Source: Bacillota bacterium
GTDB taxonomy: Bacteria; Bacillota; Sulfobacillia; Sulfobacillales; Sulfobacillaceae
Assembly (NCBI GenBank): GCA_023511625.1
Contig: JAIMBD010000010.1
Location: forward strand, 30,599 to 94,598
Reading direction: 5' to 3'
DNA: 64,000 nt
Shown here: positions 1-7,758 of the stretch, in pieces
How the letters are laid out: every line of letters starts with the position of its first letter
Position numbering within the stretch: the stretch's first letter is position 1
Notes under the pieces: model-generated
The model's input: the letters and a program-made list of their open reading frames with translations, nothing else
The model's database searches: none
Told to the model about the DNA's origin: nothing
Program-made: the position numbers and the translations under genes

Positions 1-276
1 GAGTCGTTGTGCCGCGGGTTGCCCATCGTCATCTACCGGCCGATTCCGGGACAAGAGGATGCCAACGCCGCCTTTTTGGTCCGCCACGGGGCCGGCGTGC
101 TGGCGCACCAGGAGGCCGAGGTGGGGGCGATCGTGGAGCGGCTGTTGCGCCATCCGTGGGAGCTGCGGCGTATGGCGCGGCAGTCGCGCCAACTCGGCCA
201 TCCTGAGGCGGCGCGGGTCATCGGCGAATACGTCGTCCAAGCCCTTGCCCATGCCAAGGCCCATGCCCCCGCGTAA
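1..276 (+). CDS. C-terminal end of a processive diacylglycerol/MurG-like glycosyltransferase (partial)
   Basis: Open at the left edge of the window, so only about 91 residues are visible. The run LPIVIYRPIPGQEDANAAFL, followed by a conserved Gly-Ala-Gly, matches the sugar-nucleotide-binding region near the C-terminus of the MGDG synthase / processive diacylglycerol glucosyltransferase group, where a P-x-PGQE-x-x-N motif contacts the UDP-sugar. Such enzymes act on the cytoplasmic membrane face and make glycolipids or lipoteichoic acid anchors. The stop codon lies inside the start region of the next gene, so the two are probably co-transcribed. Only the family is supported; substrate and acceptor cannot be told from this fragment. 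Confidence 0.7.
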   Translation, partial: ESLCRGLPIVIYRPIPGQEDANAAFLVRHGAGVLAHQEAEVGAIVERLLRHPWELRRMARQSRQLGHPEAARVIGEYVVQALAHAKAHAPA

Positions 277-1441
277 GCCTGAGGTGCCCCTGACCACGGG
301 GCATTTGGTGTTGATGAGCATCCTGGGACTGGCCGAATTCAGCCGGGGCGCCCTGCTCATCTCGCTGTTGCCGGCCTACATTACCGGGCCCTTGGCGGCG
401 CCCCTCATCTTGGCCGGCTGGGCCGTCTCCAGCCACTATTTTCTTGACACCGTCTGCCGGGGGCCGGCCGGGTGGCTGGTGGACCGCGTAGGGCCGGCGC
501 GGGTCTTGACGTTGGGGCTGGCCATCGAAGTCATGGCCCTGGTGGGGGCCATGAACACGCGCCACCCAGACCTCGTGGTGCTGTTCGTGGCCGTGTTGGG
601 AGTGGGCACGGCGAGCCATTGGCCGGCGGTGGTGACCGGTGTGACCCGCTTGACCCCAAGCCAGCAGCGGGCCTCGGTGATGGGCCTGGTGTTTGCCACC
701 TGGCTGACCGGCGCCGGGATTGGGCCGGTGGCGATCAACTTCTTGTTGGGCGGCCGCGATCGCCTGGCGTTTCTCATCTTGGTGGGGGCCGACGTGGTGG
801 CCTTCGTGGCCACCATCCTCCTCACCGATCCGCGTCTCGGGGCGCAGGTGCGCGAGAGCGTTCATCCCGGGCGGTGGGTGCGGGTGTTGTGGCCGTACCG
901 CACCATCATTCCCGGCATGTTCCTGCAGAACATGACGCTCGGCCTGATGATGCCCATCTTGCAGCCCTTCACCCACCAGGTGCTGCGCCTTTCGCAGTGG
1001 CGGTTTGCCGAGCTTTTGTTGGGATCGGGAGCGTTTACGGTCTTGCTTTTGGTGCCCATGGGGCGCATCACCGACCGCTTCGGGCTCAAGGTGCCCCTGG
1101 TGGGCGGGTTTTTCCTGGCGGGGCTTTCGCTGGTGGGGCTCGGGCTCATTCGCCAGTTTCTGCTGGTGGTGCTGATCGGCGGGCTGGCCGGGCTCGCCTA
1201 CGCCATGATCCTTCCCGCTTGGAACGCGTTCTTGGCCAATCAAATTCCCAAGGAGATCGAGGGGTGGCTGTGGGGCGTGTTTATGACCGTGGAGGGCCTG
1301 GGGATGGCAGTGGGGCCGGTGGTGGGTGCCCGCCTGTTCGAGATGGCGGTGTGGGCTCCGTTTTTGACCTCGGCGGGAGTGCTGCTGTTGATGGGCGCCT
1401 ATTATCTCTGGTTCCCGGTGGGCACTGTGCGGGCCGGCTGA
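263..1441 (+). CDS. Major facilitator superfamily transporter
   Basis: A 392-residue hydrophobic protein with about twelve predicted membrane segments. The loop RVGPARVLTLG and a second loop RITDRFGLKVPLVGG look like the MFS motif A repeats after TM2 and TM8. Charged residues are confined to short loops. The start is uncertain: ATG 251, ATG 263 and GTG 284 are all in frame and none has a strong Shine-Dalgarno; 263 was taken because AAGG lies just upstream. It overlaps the preceding glycosyltransferase by 14 nt and is followed 40 nt later by a polysaccharide deacetylase, so it could export a lipid- or envelope-related compound. The substrate is unknown. Confidence 0.8.
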   Translation: MPPRKPEVPLTTGHLVLMSILGLAEFSRGALLISLLPAYITGPLAAPLILAGWAVSSHYFLDTVCRGPAGWLVDRVGPARVLTLGLAIEVMALVGAMNTRHPDLVVLFVAVLGVGTASHWPAVVTGVTRLTPSQQRASVMGLVFATWLTGAGIGPVAINFLLGGRDRLAFLILVGADVVAFVATILLTDPRLGAQVRESVHPGRWVRVLWPYRTIIPGMFLQNMTLGLMMPILQPFTHQVLRLSQWRFAELLLGSGAFTVLLLVPMGRITDRFGLKVPLVGGFFLAGLSLVGLGLIRQFLLVVLIGGLAGLAYAMILPAWNAFLANQIPKEIEGWLWGVFMTVEGLGMAVGPVVGARLFEMAVWAPFLTSAGVLLLMGAYYLWFPVGTVRAG

Positions 1442-1481
1442 TCGCGGGCCCATCGGAGAGCGCGTCGGAGGGACGTGGCGC

Positions 1482-3011
1482 GTGGAGCATCTTGTCGGAT
1501 GGCTGGCACTGGGGGCAGGGGCCCTGTGGGTGACGACTTACCTCGTTCCGGACCTCCTCTGGCATCACCTGCAGTGGGGGGCTTGGGCAGGCGCGCGCGA
1601 CAGCCGGGCCGTGGGGCTGACGTTCGATGACGGGCCAGGTCCCGACACACCGGCCGTGCTCGACCGCCTGCGCGAGCTCGGCGTCCACGCCACGTTTTTT
1701 GTGGTGGGCGAGCGGGCCCGGGCCCATCCCGAGGTGGTGGCGCGGATGGTCCAGGAGGGCCACACGGTGGGCATCCACGGCGACCGGCACCGGTCGAGCT
1801 ACCTCCAATGGCCCTGGCAGCCGTTCGTGGAACTTCGGCGGGCGAAGGCCACGGTGGCGGCCTTGACCGGTACCACACCGCGGTGGTTTCGGCCGCCGTG
1901 GGGGCACCACAGCCTGTATACCTGGTGGGCGGCGCGCTGGCTTGGCCTCGAACGGGTGCTGTGGACGGTGGCACCCGACGATTGGCGTCCGGATCGGACG
2001 CCGGAGGCGTTGGCCCACCACGTCGTTCAGCTGGCGCTACCTGGTGGGGCGGTGGTGCTGCACGACGGCGGCGGCGACCGCCGGCGGACCGTCGAGGCGC
2101 TTCGGCCCATGGTCGAAGGGCTTAGGCGGCTGGGGCTGGCGGTGACGGCGATCGACGCAATTTTGCCGGATCGGTCGGAGCTTAGGCGCTGGTGGGCGTG
2201 GTGGGAGACGCGGTTTACGCGCGACTGGGACGTCGACTCCGTTCCCGATCCCAGCGGTGGAGAGCCGGTGCTGCGCGTCGGCCTCATCCGCTACCGAGGG
2301 CCTCGGGTCGAGTGGCCGGACGGCACGGTCCTCAATCCCGGGGACCCGTTTGCCGAGATTCACTTCGGCAACCCGGCCCTAGCCCGGTTCAGCGGGCAGG
2401 CGGCGGCGGCGCTGAAAGCCATGCGGCGGGTGGTGCAAAACCTGCCGGCCTTGACGGCGTTTCTCGATGCCCATCCCAAGTACCAGGCGGTGGTGGCCGT
2501 GGGCGGGGTGACGGTCCTCGACGCCAGCCACGCTATCGAGCGGGTGGGATTTCGCCGGTGTGCAGTCCGGGGGGCGCAGCGCTGGACGATGTGGCTCTAT
2601 TTGACGTTGCTGATGGCGGTCTACCACCGCGCCGGGTGGGCCACCCTCCGGCGCCTTGGGCGGCTCAAACCGGTACTCCTGGTCATGGGGCGCGAGGAGT
2701 TGCGGCGGCGCTTCGCGCCAAGCGGGGACGGCGATTGTATAATCAAAGCGCATGATCGTGCAGACAGGCACAGGTTGGCAACGGTGGCAACGGTGGCAAC
2801 GGTGGCAAGGAAGGGAGAGGCGGGGCATGGAGCTCAACGGGGAGAAAGTCATCAAGGCGAGTCCGGAACGGGTGTATCAACTGCTGACCGACCCGGCGGT
2901 GCTGACCCAGGTGATGCCGGGACTGAAGCGGCTGACAGAGACCGGGCCGGGCCAGTACCAGGCGGAGATGGAGATGGGCGTAGCGGCCATCCGCGGCCGG
3001 TACCAAGGTGA
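1482..3011 (+). CDS. Polysaccharide deacetylase (NodB domain) with YkoP-like C-terminal region; 3' end doubtful
   Basis: The start is GTG 1482, with GGAGGG 10 nt upstream. One membrane segment or signal anchor occupies residues 3-25. The NodB domain follows: TFDDGP at residues 47-52 (metal-binding Asp), HGDRH (His pair of motif 2), RPPWG (motif 3) and VVLHDGGG (motif 5). It is expected to remove N-acetyl groups from cell-wall or exopolysaccharide amino sugars outside the membrane. Residues about 240-415 form a second conserved-looking region like the YkoP domain found fused to such deacetylases. The last 90 or so residues look unnatural: the frame runs through a TATAAT box at 2738, a 9-bp tandem repeat and 185 nt of the next gene. 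Both other frames stop at once (TAA 2740, TGA 2753), so a single-base indel near 2700-2735 may have removed the true stop. Confidence 0.8.
   Translation: MEHLVGWLALGAGALWVTTYLVPDLLWHHLQWGAWAGARDSRAVGLTFDDGPGPDTPAVLDRLRELGVHATFFVVGERARAHPEVVARMVQEGHTVGIHGDRHRSSYLQWPWQPFVELRRAKATVAALTGTTPRWFRPPWGHHSLYTWWAARWLGLERVLWTVAPDDWRPDRTPEALAHHVVQLALPGGAVVLHDGGGDRRRTVEALRPMVEGLRRLGLAVTAIDAILPDRSELRRWWAWWETRFTRDWDVDSVPDPSGGEPVLRVGLIRYRGPRVEWPDGTVLNPGDPFAEIHFGNPALARFSGQAAAALKAMRRVVQNLPALTAFLDAHPKYQAVVAVGGVTVLDASHAIERVGFRRCAVRGAQRWTMWLYLTLLMAVYHRAGWATLRRLGRLKPVLLVMGREELRRRFAPSGDGDCIIKAHDRADRHRLATVATVATVARKGEAGHGAQRGESHQGESGTGVSTADRPGGADPGDAGTEAADRDRAGPVPGGDGDGRSGHPRPVPR
2738..2743 (+). promoter_or_regulatory. 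Probable -10 box for the CoxG-like gene
   Basis: A perfect TATAAT in otherwise very GC-rich DNA, 84 nt before the ATG at 2827. No good -35 hexamer is present at 16-18 nt. It lies inside the apparent 3' end of the deacetylase ORF, which argues that the coding function of that ORF ends before here. Confidence 0.5.
2777..2810 (+). repeat. Tandem 9-bp repeat (GGCAACGGT, three full copies plus a partial)
   Basis: GGCAACGGT occurs at 2777, 2786 and 2795, with a partial copy at 2804. It lies in the leader between the TATAAT box and the ATG of the CoxG-like gene. Slippage here would change leader length in 9-nt steps. It may be phase-neutral filler or a contraction/expansion site. Confidence 0.8.
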
Positions 3012-3270
3012 GATGCAAATCCTCGACCCCGATCCGCCCCATGCCTACCGCCTGAAAATGAAGGGCCAGGGACCGGGAGGCTTTGTCGACGTGGAGCTGG
3101 AGACGCGCCTGGAGGCGTTGCCCGAGGGCACGCGGGTGACCTATCGGGGCGTGGCGCAGATCGGGGGGAAGGTGGCCGGGGTAGGCCAGCGGCTGATCGG
3201 CGGCGTGGCGTCGATGATCCTGGGCCAGTTCTTTGGCGGGATCGAAAAGATGGCCACCGCGAGCTCGTGA
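2827..3270 (+). CDS. CoxG-like SRPBCC-fold protein
   Basis: 147 residues. The start ATG 2827 is preceded by GGGAGAGG. The opening MELNGEKVIKASPERVYQLL and the later VMPGLKRLTETGPGQYQAEM are typical of the carbon monoxide dehydrogenase subunit G (CoxG/PF06240) branch of the SRPBCC superfamily. CoxG proteins are membrane-associated helpers of molybdenum hydroxylases, thought to bind lipid or quinone-like ligands or to help recruit CO dehydrogenase to the membrane. The next gene, MocA-like, overlaps by 4 nt (GTGA), which indicates coupled translation and supports a role with a molybdenum hydroxylase. No CoxL/M/S or xanthine dehydrogenase structural genes are present in this window. Confidence 0.85.
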   Translation: MELNGEKVIKASPERVYQLLTDPAVLTQVMPGLKRLTETGPGQYQAEMEMGVAAIRGRYQGEMQILDPDPPHAYRLKMKGQGPGGFVDVELETRLEALPEGTRVTYRGVAQIGGKVAGVGQRLIGGVASMILGQFFGGIEKMATASS

Positions 3271-3875
3271 CGGACGCCCAGCGGGTAGTGGCCATCCTGC
3301 TGGCTGCGGGCCGGTCGCAGCGGATGGGACGCCCCAAGCAAACCTTGCCATGGGCAGAGGGCAAGTCTTTGGTGGACTGGGTGGCCGAGCGGATTCTAGC
3401 CACTGGGCTTCCGCTGGTGGGGGTGGTGCCTCCGGAGTTGGCCGACGCCGCACCGTCAGGGGTCGTGGCGTGGGCGGTCAACCCCCATCCCGGCCAGGGC
3501 TTGGCGTCGAGCATCCGGGTCGGAGTGGCCGCCGCCCTCGACAAGGGGACGTGGGAAGGGATGGCCTTTTTCTTGGGAGACCAGCCCTTCGTCACTGCCG
3601 ACGACGTTCAGCGGGTGCTCCGGGCTTTCGCCGAGCGCCGGCCTGGCATTCACGCCGTCCGTCCTCGCTACGACGGGCGTCCGGGTCACCCGGTGGTGGT
3701 GGATGCGGCGGTGTGGGAGCGGGCCGGAGCACTCGAGGGCGACATCGGGTTCGGGCGATGGATCCGCCCCGAGGAACTCGAGGAGGTGGCCATTGCGGTG
3801 GGCAGCCGCCCAGACCCGGCCATCGACCTCGATACGCCAGCCGACTACGCCCGCTGGCACCCGACGACCGAGTAA
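3267..3875 (+). CDS. MocA/MobA-like molybdenum cofactor nucleotidyltransferase
   Basis: 202 residues with the nucleotidyltransferase signature LLAAGRSQRMGRPKQTLPW at residues 11-29, a DQP motif (GDQPFVTADDV) for metal and substrate, and a GHPVVV segment, as in the MocA (CTP:molybdopterin cytidylyltransferase) and MobA families. MocA attaches CMP to molybdopterin for the xanthine oxidase / CO dehydrogenase family. The GTG start at 3267 overlaps the CoxG-like stop, so the two are translationally coupled. That neighbour favours MocA over MobA (GTP) or a sugar nucleotidyltransferase. The cytidylyl specificity is inferred from context. Confidence 0.8.
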   Translation: MTDAQRVVAILLAAGRSQRMGRPKQTLPWAEGKSLVDWVAERILATGLPLVGVVPPELADAAPSGVVAWAVNPHPGQGLASSIRVGVAAALDKGTWEGMAFFLGDQPFVTADDVQRVLRAFAERRPGIHAVRPRYDGRPGHPVVVDAAVWERAGALEGDIGFGRWIRPEELEEVAIAVGSRPDPAIDLDTPADYARWHPTTE

Positions 3876-3903
3876 GGGCGGCGTGACGGCAGGAGGTGGG
3901 CCG

Positions 3904-4659
3904 ATGCGCGCGGGCACCGGGATCCGCTACCACCAGTTGGGCGAGGGACCGCTGGCGGTCTTGGTTCACCCCGACCTTTACGGCGGGCGCTTTGCTTGGC
4001 ATCGCCTGATTCCTGCCTGGTCGCGGCGGTATACCGTCGTCAGCTGGGACCCGCGGGGCGTGGGCGACCATCGCCGCTGGGTGCCGTCCATGCGCGATTG
4101 GGTGGCCGATGCCGAGGCGGTGCTGGAGGCAGTAGACCGGCCGGCGCACCTGGTGGGGCTTGGGGTGGGGGCTTGGGTGATGGCCCGAGTGGCCATCACC
4201 GACGATCCCCGGGTCCGGAGTCTGGTGTTAGCAGGAGTGACCGCGCGCGGCGCTGGGGCCCTCGGGATAGGCAAGGGTGCTGGGGGGCCTCCGGCGGTGG
4301 CCGAGGCCTTGGTGTCGTCGGCGGTGTGGCCCGAGGTGCGAGACAACCTGGAGCAGGAACTCGCCGAGCAGGACGCGGCGGTCCTCTACGCTGCCGTGCG
4401 CGCCGCTGCGGCGGCCTCTCATCGCCCGGTCTTCCAGCGGATTCGCCGGCCCACCTTGGTGGTGGTGGGGACCCACGACCGCCTTGCGCCGCCGCGGGAC
4501 GCCGAGCGGGTGGCGCGCCTCGTTCCCCGAAGTCGGCTCGCGGTGTTGCTCGGCGCCGGTCACCTCGCGCCCTTGGATCAGCCGGGGCGGTTCGACGAGG
4601 CCGTGCGGGACTTCTGGGTGTCGCTGGAAGGCCCAGGGGGACGAAGGCCGCCGGGATAG
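3904..4659 (+). CDS. Alpha/beta-hydrolase-fold protein lacking the serine nucleophile
   Basis: 251 residues. The start ATG 3904 has AGGAGGTGG immediately upstream. The fold is recognisable: VHPDLYGG corresponds to the oxyanion-hole HG segment, the nucleophile elbow is LVGLGVGAWV, the acid is Asp192 (GTHDRLAPP) and the general base is His220 (GAGHLAPLDQP). The usual G-x-S-x-G is G-L-G-V-G, so the nucleophile position is Gly87; the codon reads ggg without ambiguity. The oxyanion His-Gly is also changed. Classical esterase chemistry is therefore unlikely. It may be a non-hydrolytic member of the fold, for example a binding or sensory protein such as the stress regulator RsbQ type, although RsbQ keeps its Ser. 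It sits 19 nt before a sensor kinase, which is compatible with signalling. Confidence 0.75.
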   Translation: MRAGTGIRYHQLGEGPLAVLVHPDLYGGRFAWHRLIPAWSRRYTVVSWDPRGVGDHRRWVPSMRDWVADAEAVLEAVDRPAHLVGLGVGAWVMARVAITDDPRVRSLVLAGVTARGAGALGIGKGAGGPPAVAEALVSSAVWPEVRDNLEQELAEQDAAVLYAAVRAAAAASHRPVFQRIRRPTLVVVGTHDRLAPPRDAERVARLVPRSRLAVLLGAGHLAPLDQPGRFDEAVRDFWVSLEGPGGRRPPG

Positions 4660-4678
4660 AGGTCGGGAGGGGCCCAAG

Positions 4679-5554
4679 GTGCAGGAACCAGAACCGATCG
4701 CCGAGCGCCGCCGCTACGGGCGCCTCAAGTGGTTGACCACGGCCGGGCCCACGGCTTTTGTGACGGTGGCCGAGGTGGTCCGCTTTGTCTTTTTGCGCCG
4801 CTGGCTGCCGCCGGCCGAGGTGTCGCTGGTGGCGATCCTGGTCACCCTAGTGGGGGCCGCCGCCTTCTCCTCGTTTGTGTTCGGCATCGTGGAACGCATG
4901 GAGCGGGAGCGGACTGCCTACAAAGAGGCCATGCTGGCGCTGAAGGAACGCGAGCGGCTGGCTCGAGAGATGCACGACGGGCTCGCCCAGAACTTGGCCG
5001 CCATCAACCTCAAGGTGCACCGGTTGAGTCACCTGTTGGCCCAGCGCGACCTCGAGGCCATGGCGGAGGAGCTGGTGGCGGTGCAAGCGGCCGTCAACCT
5101 CTCGTACACCGAGGTGCGCCAATCGCTGTATGACCTGAAGGCTGGCCAACGATTGGCCGAAGGCTTTTGGACGGCATTGGAGAAACAGGCCGAGGAATTC
5201 CATCGCCAGACGGGCGTGGCGGTGCGCGTAGAACCGCTGCCCGACCGGCAGGAACCGTGGAACGAGATGGCGGCCGTGCAGATGCTGCGCATCGTGCAGG
5301 AGTGTCTGGCCAACGTGCGCCGACATGCCGAGGCCCATCAGGTGCGGATTTGGGGCACGATTCAGAACGGCGAGTTTCGGCTGACGGTGGCAGACGACGG
5401 CAAGGGTTTCGAACCCGGGCAAGAGCGCGACCGCGGCCATCATTTTGGGCTGAGCATCATGCAGGAGCGCGCGGAGTCGGTGGGAGGCCGGGTGGTGGTA
5501 CAATCCACAGTAGGGAAGGGGACCGAAGTGACGGTGGTGATCCCGATTCGCTAG
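4679..5554 (+). CDS. Sensor histidine kinase, NarL/LiaS type
   Basis: 291 residues. The start GTG 4679 has GGGAGGGG upstream. Two membrane segments (about residues 22-40 and 46-66) are separated by only a few residues, so there is almost no extracellular domain; stimuli are probably sensed in the membrane or from a partner protein. A coiled coil leads to the HisKA_3 dimerisation motif AREMHDGLAQNLAAINLKVH with phospho-acceptor His99. The HATPase_c domain has N-box NVRRHAEAHQV and G-box DDGKGF. The short architecture resembles LiaS/DesK-like kinases. It is followed 24 nt later by its cognate LuxR-type regulator and is close behind the nucleophile-less alpha/beta hydrolase. The signal is unknown. 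Confidence 0.88.
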   Translation: MQEPEPIAERRRYGRLKWLTTAGPTAFVTVAEVVRFVFLRRWLPPAEVSLVAILVTLVGAAAFSSFVFGIVERMERERTAYKEAMLALKERERLAREMHDGLAQNLAAINLKVHRLSHLLAQRDLEAMAEELVAVQAAVNLSYTEVRQSLYDLKAGQRLAEGFWTALEKQAEEFHRQTGVAVRVEPLPDRQEPWNEMAAVQMLRIVQECLANVRRHAEAHQVRIWGTIQNGEFRLTVADDGKGFEPGQERDRGHHFGLSIMQERAESVGGRVVVQSTVGKGTEVTVVIPIR

Positions 5555-5578
5555 GGACCGGGAAAGGGGATGCGCGCA

Positions 5579-6244
5579 ATGGGCCAGGAGTCGGAGCGGG
5601 AAAAGGCCAAACTGTTGCTGGTCGACGACCACGCCCTGTTTCGTTCGGGGTTGCGGGCCATTTTGGAGCAGGATCCGGACCTCGAGGTGGTGGCCGAAGC
5701 CAAGGATGGGGAAGAAGCCATCCGTTTGGCCGAAGAGTGGATGCCGGACCTCATCTTGATGGACATTCAAATGCCCGGCATGAACGGGCTTGAGGCCACG
5801 CGGCAGATCAAGGAGATCATGCCGTACGTCAAGATCGTGATTCTCACCGCCAGCGACGATGACGACGAATTGTTGTTCGAAGCGGTCAAAGCCGGGGCCC
5901 AGGGCTATCTGATCAAACACCTGGAGCCCGACGCCTTTCTGCGCGAGGTCAAGGCCCACGTGCGGGGGGAGGCATCGATTTCGGGCGACGTGGCGATCAA
6001 GATCATCCGCGCCTTCTCGGCCCACGACGCCCAGCCCAAGCAATCGAGCCTGACCGCGCGCGAAATCGAGGTGTTGAAACTGGTGGGCGAGGGCGCCTCC
6101 AACCGCGAGATCGCGAGCCGCCTGTTCATCTCGGAGAACACGGTGAAGAATCACCTCCGCAACATCTTGCAGAAGCTGCACTTTGAGAATCGGGTGCAGG
6201 CGGCGGCGTATGCTATCCGCCACGGATTGGTGGACAAATCGTAA
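5579..6244 (+). CDS. Response regulator, NarL/LiaR family (REC + LuxR HTH)
   Basis: 221 residues from ATG 5579. An ATG at 5570 is in frame but abuts the GGGAAAGGGG ribosome site, so 5579 is preferred. The receiver domain has acidic pair LVDDH, phospho-acceptor Asp62 (LILMDIQMPG), Thr of ILTAS and Lys of YLIKH. The C-terminal HTH has the LuxR-family pattern SLTAREIEVLKLV followed by ASNREIASRLFISENTVKNH. It is the partner of the upstream kinase. Twelve nt downstream is tatC, so the pair may be co-transcribed with the export gene. Targets cannot be read from this window. Confidence 0.9.
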   Translation: MGQESEREKAKLLLVDDHALFRSGLRAILEQDPDLEVVAEAKDGEEAIRLAEEWMPDLILMDIQMPGMNGLEATRQIKEIMPYVKIVILTASDDDDELLFEAVKAGAQGYLIKHLEPDAFLREVKAHVRGEASISGDVAIKIIRAFSAHDAQPKQSSLTAREIEVLKLVGEGASNREIASRLFISENTVKNHLRNILQKLHFENRVQAAAYAIRHGLVDKS

Positions 6245-6255
6245 GGGGCCGTCGC

Positions 6256-6987
6256 ATGGACGACCGGGAGATGACCATCGCCGAGCACCTGGAAGAGCTC
6301 CGGCGGCGCCTGGCGGTGATGCTGGCGGCCGTGGCGGTGGCCTTCGGCGCAGGGTTCTTCTACGCCCGGCCGGTGGTGGACTGGCTCGTGGCGCGATCGC
6401 CCTTGGGTCGGGTGGTGGTGACAGGGGTCACGGAGGCCTTTTACGGGCTGATCAAGGTCGACGTGGTCATGGCGCTGGTGGCGAGCTCCCCCGTCATCCT
6501 CTACGAAATCGCTGCCTTTGTCTTCCCCGGCCTGACCGAGGCCGAAAAGCGCCTGGTGCGATGGGTGGCCGTGCCGGGGCTGCTCCTGTTTCTGGGGGGC
6601 ATGGCCTTTGGGTTCTTCGTGTTTGTGCCGGTAGTCCTGCACGTGATGCTGGCGTTTACCGGCCAGCGCATCGTGCCCCTGTGGACCTTGAACAGCTACC
6701 TTTCGTTCTTGATTGTCTTGACGGTGCCGTTCGGGGTGGTAGTGGAGATGCCCCTGGTCACGGGGGTGTTGGCGGCGCTCGGCATCCTCGAACCGAAGGT
6801 CCTGGCGCGATACCGCCGGTGGGCTGTGCTGGTGGCCTTTCTCATCGCCGCCATCCTGGCGCCGCCAGACGCGCTGTCGATGCTCCTCATGGCGCTGCCC
6901 ATCTATGCCGTCTACGAGCTTAGCTACCTCGTGGCGCGCCTTATGTTCCGCCCGGCGCTGGGCGAGCCGGAATGGCTCGAAGATTAG
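6256..6987 (+). CDS. tatC: Sec-independent protein translocase TatC
   Basis: 243 residues with six membrane segments. The N-terminal MTIAEHLEELRRRL is the signature cytoplasmic segment that recognises the twin-arginine signal peptide. A conserved Glu (NPGLTEAEKR-like segment, here FPGLTEAEKRLV) lies in the first cytoplasmic loop, and PDALSMLLMALPIYAVYELS is the usual C-terminal helix. TatC forms the membrane receptor core that exports folded, often cofactor-bearing proteins. No tatA/tatB is adjacent, so these must be elsewhere. The start ATG 6256 follows AAGGGG. The gene ends before a fresh promoter at 7028, so the transcription unit probably stops here. Confidence 0.95.
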   Translation: MDDREMTIAEHLEELRRRLAVMLAAVAVAFGAGFFYARPVVDWLVARSPLGRVVVTGVTEAFYGLIKVDVVMALVASSPVILYEIAAFVFPGLTEAEKRLVRWVAVPGLLLFLGGMAFGFFVFVPVVLHVMLAFTGQRIVPLWTLNSYLSFLIVLTVPFGVVVEMPLVTGVLAALGILEPKVLARYRRWAVLVAFLIAAILAPPDALSMLLMALPIYAVYELSYLVARLMFRPALGEPEWLED

Positions 6988-7003
6988 GGAATCCGGGGCT
7001 TCG

Positions 7004-7033
7004 TTGTTCCCCCGAAGAGGGCTTTAGTATAAT
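7004..7033 (+). promoter_or_regulatory. Promoter of DUF881-icd block
   Basis: A perfect TATAAT at 7028-7033 preceded by a weak TTGTTC at 7004-7009 (18-nt spacer), in the only AT-rich patch between tatC and the next gene; the GTG start is 19 nt downstream of the -10 box. The short leader leaves little room for other control. Confidence 0.6.
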
Positions 7034-7051
7034 GGGCCGGGGGGATGGGGG

Positions 7052-7726
7052 GTGCGACTGGAATCGGGCCGAATCGCGGTGGCAGTGGCTGCCCTGTTGG
7101 TGGGGATGATGGTCGCCATCCAGTTCCGGCTCCAACAAGTGGTGCCGCCGCCGACGGCCACCGACCAGTTGCTCTCCCTGCTCAAGACGTCCGACCAACA
7201 GCGGGCCGCCTTAACCCAAGAAGTAGCGCAGCTGAAGGCTCAGTTGCGCCAAAAGCTGTCGCAAAGCGCGGCCGACCGACAAATTGCCCAAGAGTTGACC
7301 CGCGACGAGATCTTAGCCGGCACCATCCCGGTCAAGGGCCCGGGGATTGAGGTGATCTGGTCGAACGGCACGGCTCCGGCCGGCTATCAGCTCACCGACA
7401 TCGATCTGTTACTTTTGGTCAACGAGCTGCGCGCATCCGGCGCCGAGGCCATCGCCATCAACGGCCAGCGCATCACGGCCGAGACCGAAATCCGCGCAGC
7501 CGGCAACTACGTCCTTATCAACAACAGCCAAGAAGACCCTCCCTTTACCATCGACGCGATCGGTAACCCCCAGACCCTCACCGATGGGTTGAAGTTGCCC
7601 GGGGGACTCTACGACCAGAGCTTGCAGGAAGGGCGAAGCATGATCATCCGCACCGTCTCGCAACTGACGGTGCCGGCAGCGCCACCGTTGGCCGATCAGT
7701 ACGCCAGCCCTGCTGTCAAGCCGTGA
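7052..7726 (+). CDS. DUF881 family membrane-anchored protein
   Basis: 224 residues starting at GTG 7052 after GGGGGATGGGGG. One N-terminal membrane helix ([19 protein letters not shown]) is followed by a coiled coil rich in Gln and Leu (residues about 45-85), then the DUF881 domain with its conserved [18 protein letters not shown] and [13 protein letters not shown] segments. DUF881 proteins are common in Firmicutes and Actinobacteria, usually near division or sporulation genes; their biochemical role is not established. Here it stands in front of TCA-cycle genes, with its stop codon 32 nt before the icd start, so it may be co-transcribed with icd without a functional link. Confidence 0.8.
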   Translation: MRLESGRIAVAVAALLVGMMVAIQFRLQQVVPPPTATDQLLSLLKTSDQQRAALTQEVAQLKAQLRQKLSQSAADRQIAQELTRDEILAGTIPVKGPGIEVIWSNGTAPAGYQLTDIDLLLLVNELRASGAEAIAINGQRITAETEIRAAGNYVLINNSQEDPPFTIDAIGNPQTLTDGLKLPGGLYDQSLQEGRSMIIRTVSQLTVPAAPPLADQYASPAVKP

Positions 7727-7758
7727 TCGCTCGGGTGCAAGGGCAGAAAGGAGTCAAC

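Noticed and set aside
218..1453. 411-codon open frame on the minus strand opposite the MFS gene
   Set aside because: Composition is His/Gln/Pro-rich, as expected for the complement of a GC-rich membrane protein gene; no ribosome site and no recognisable domain.
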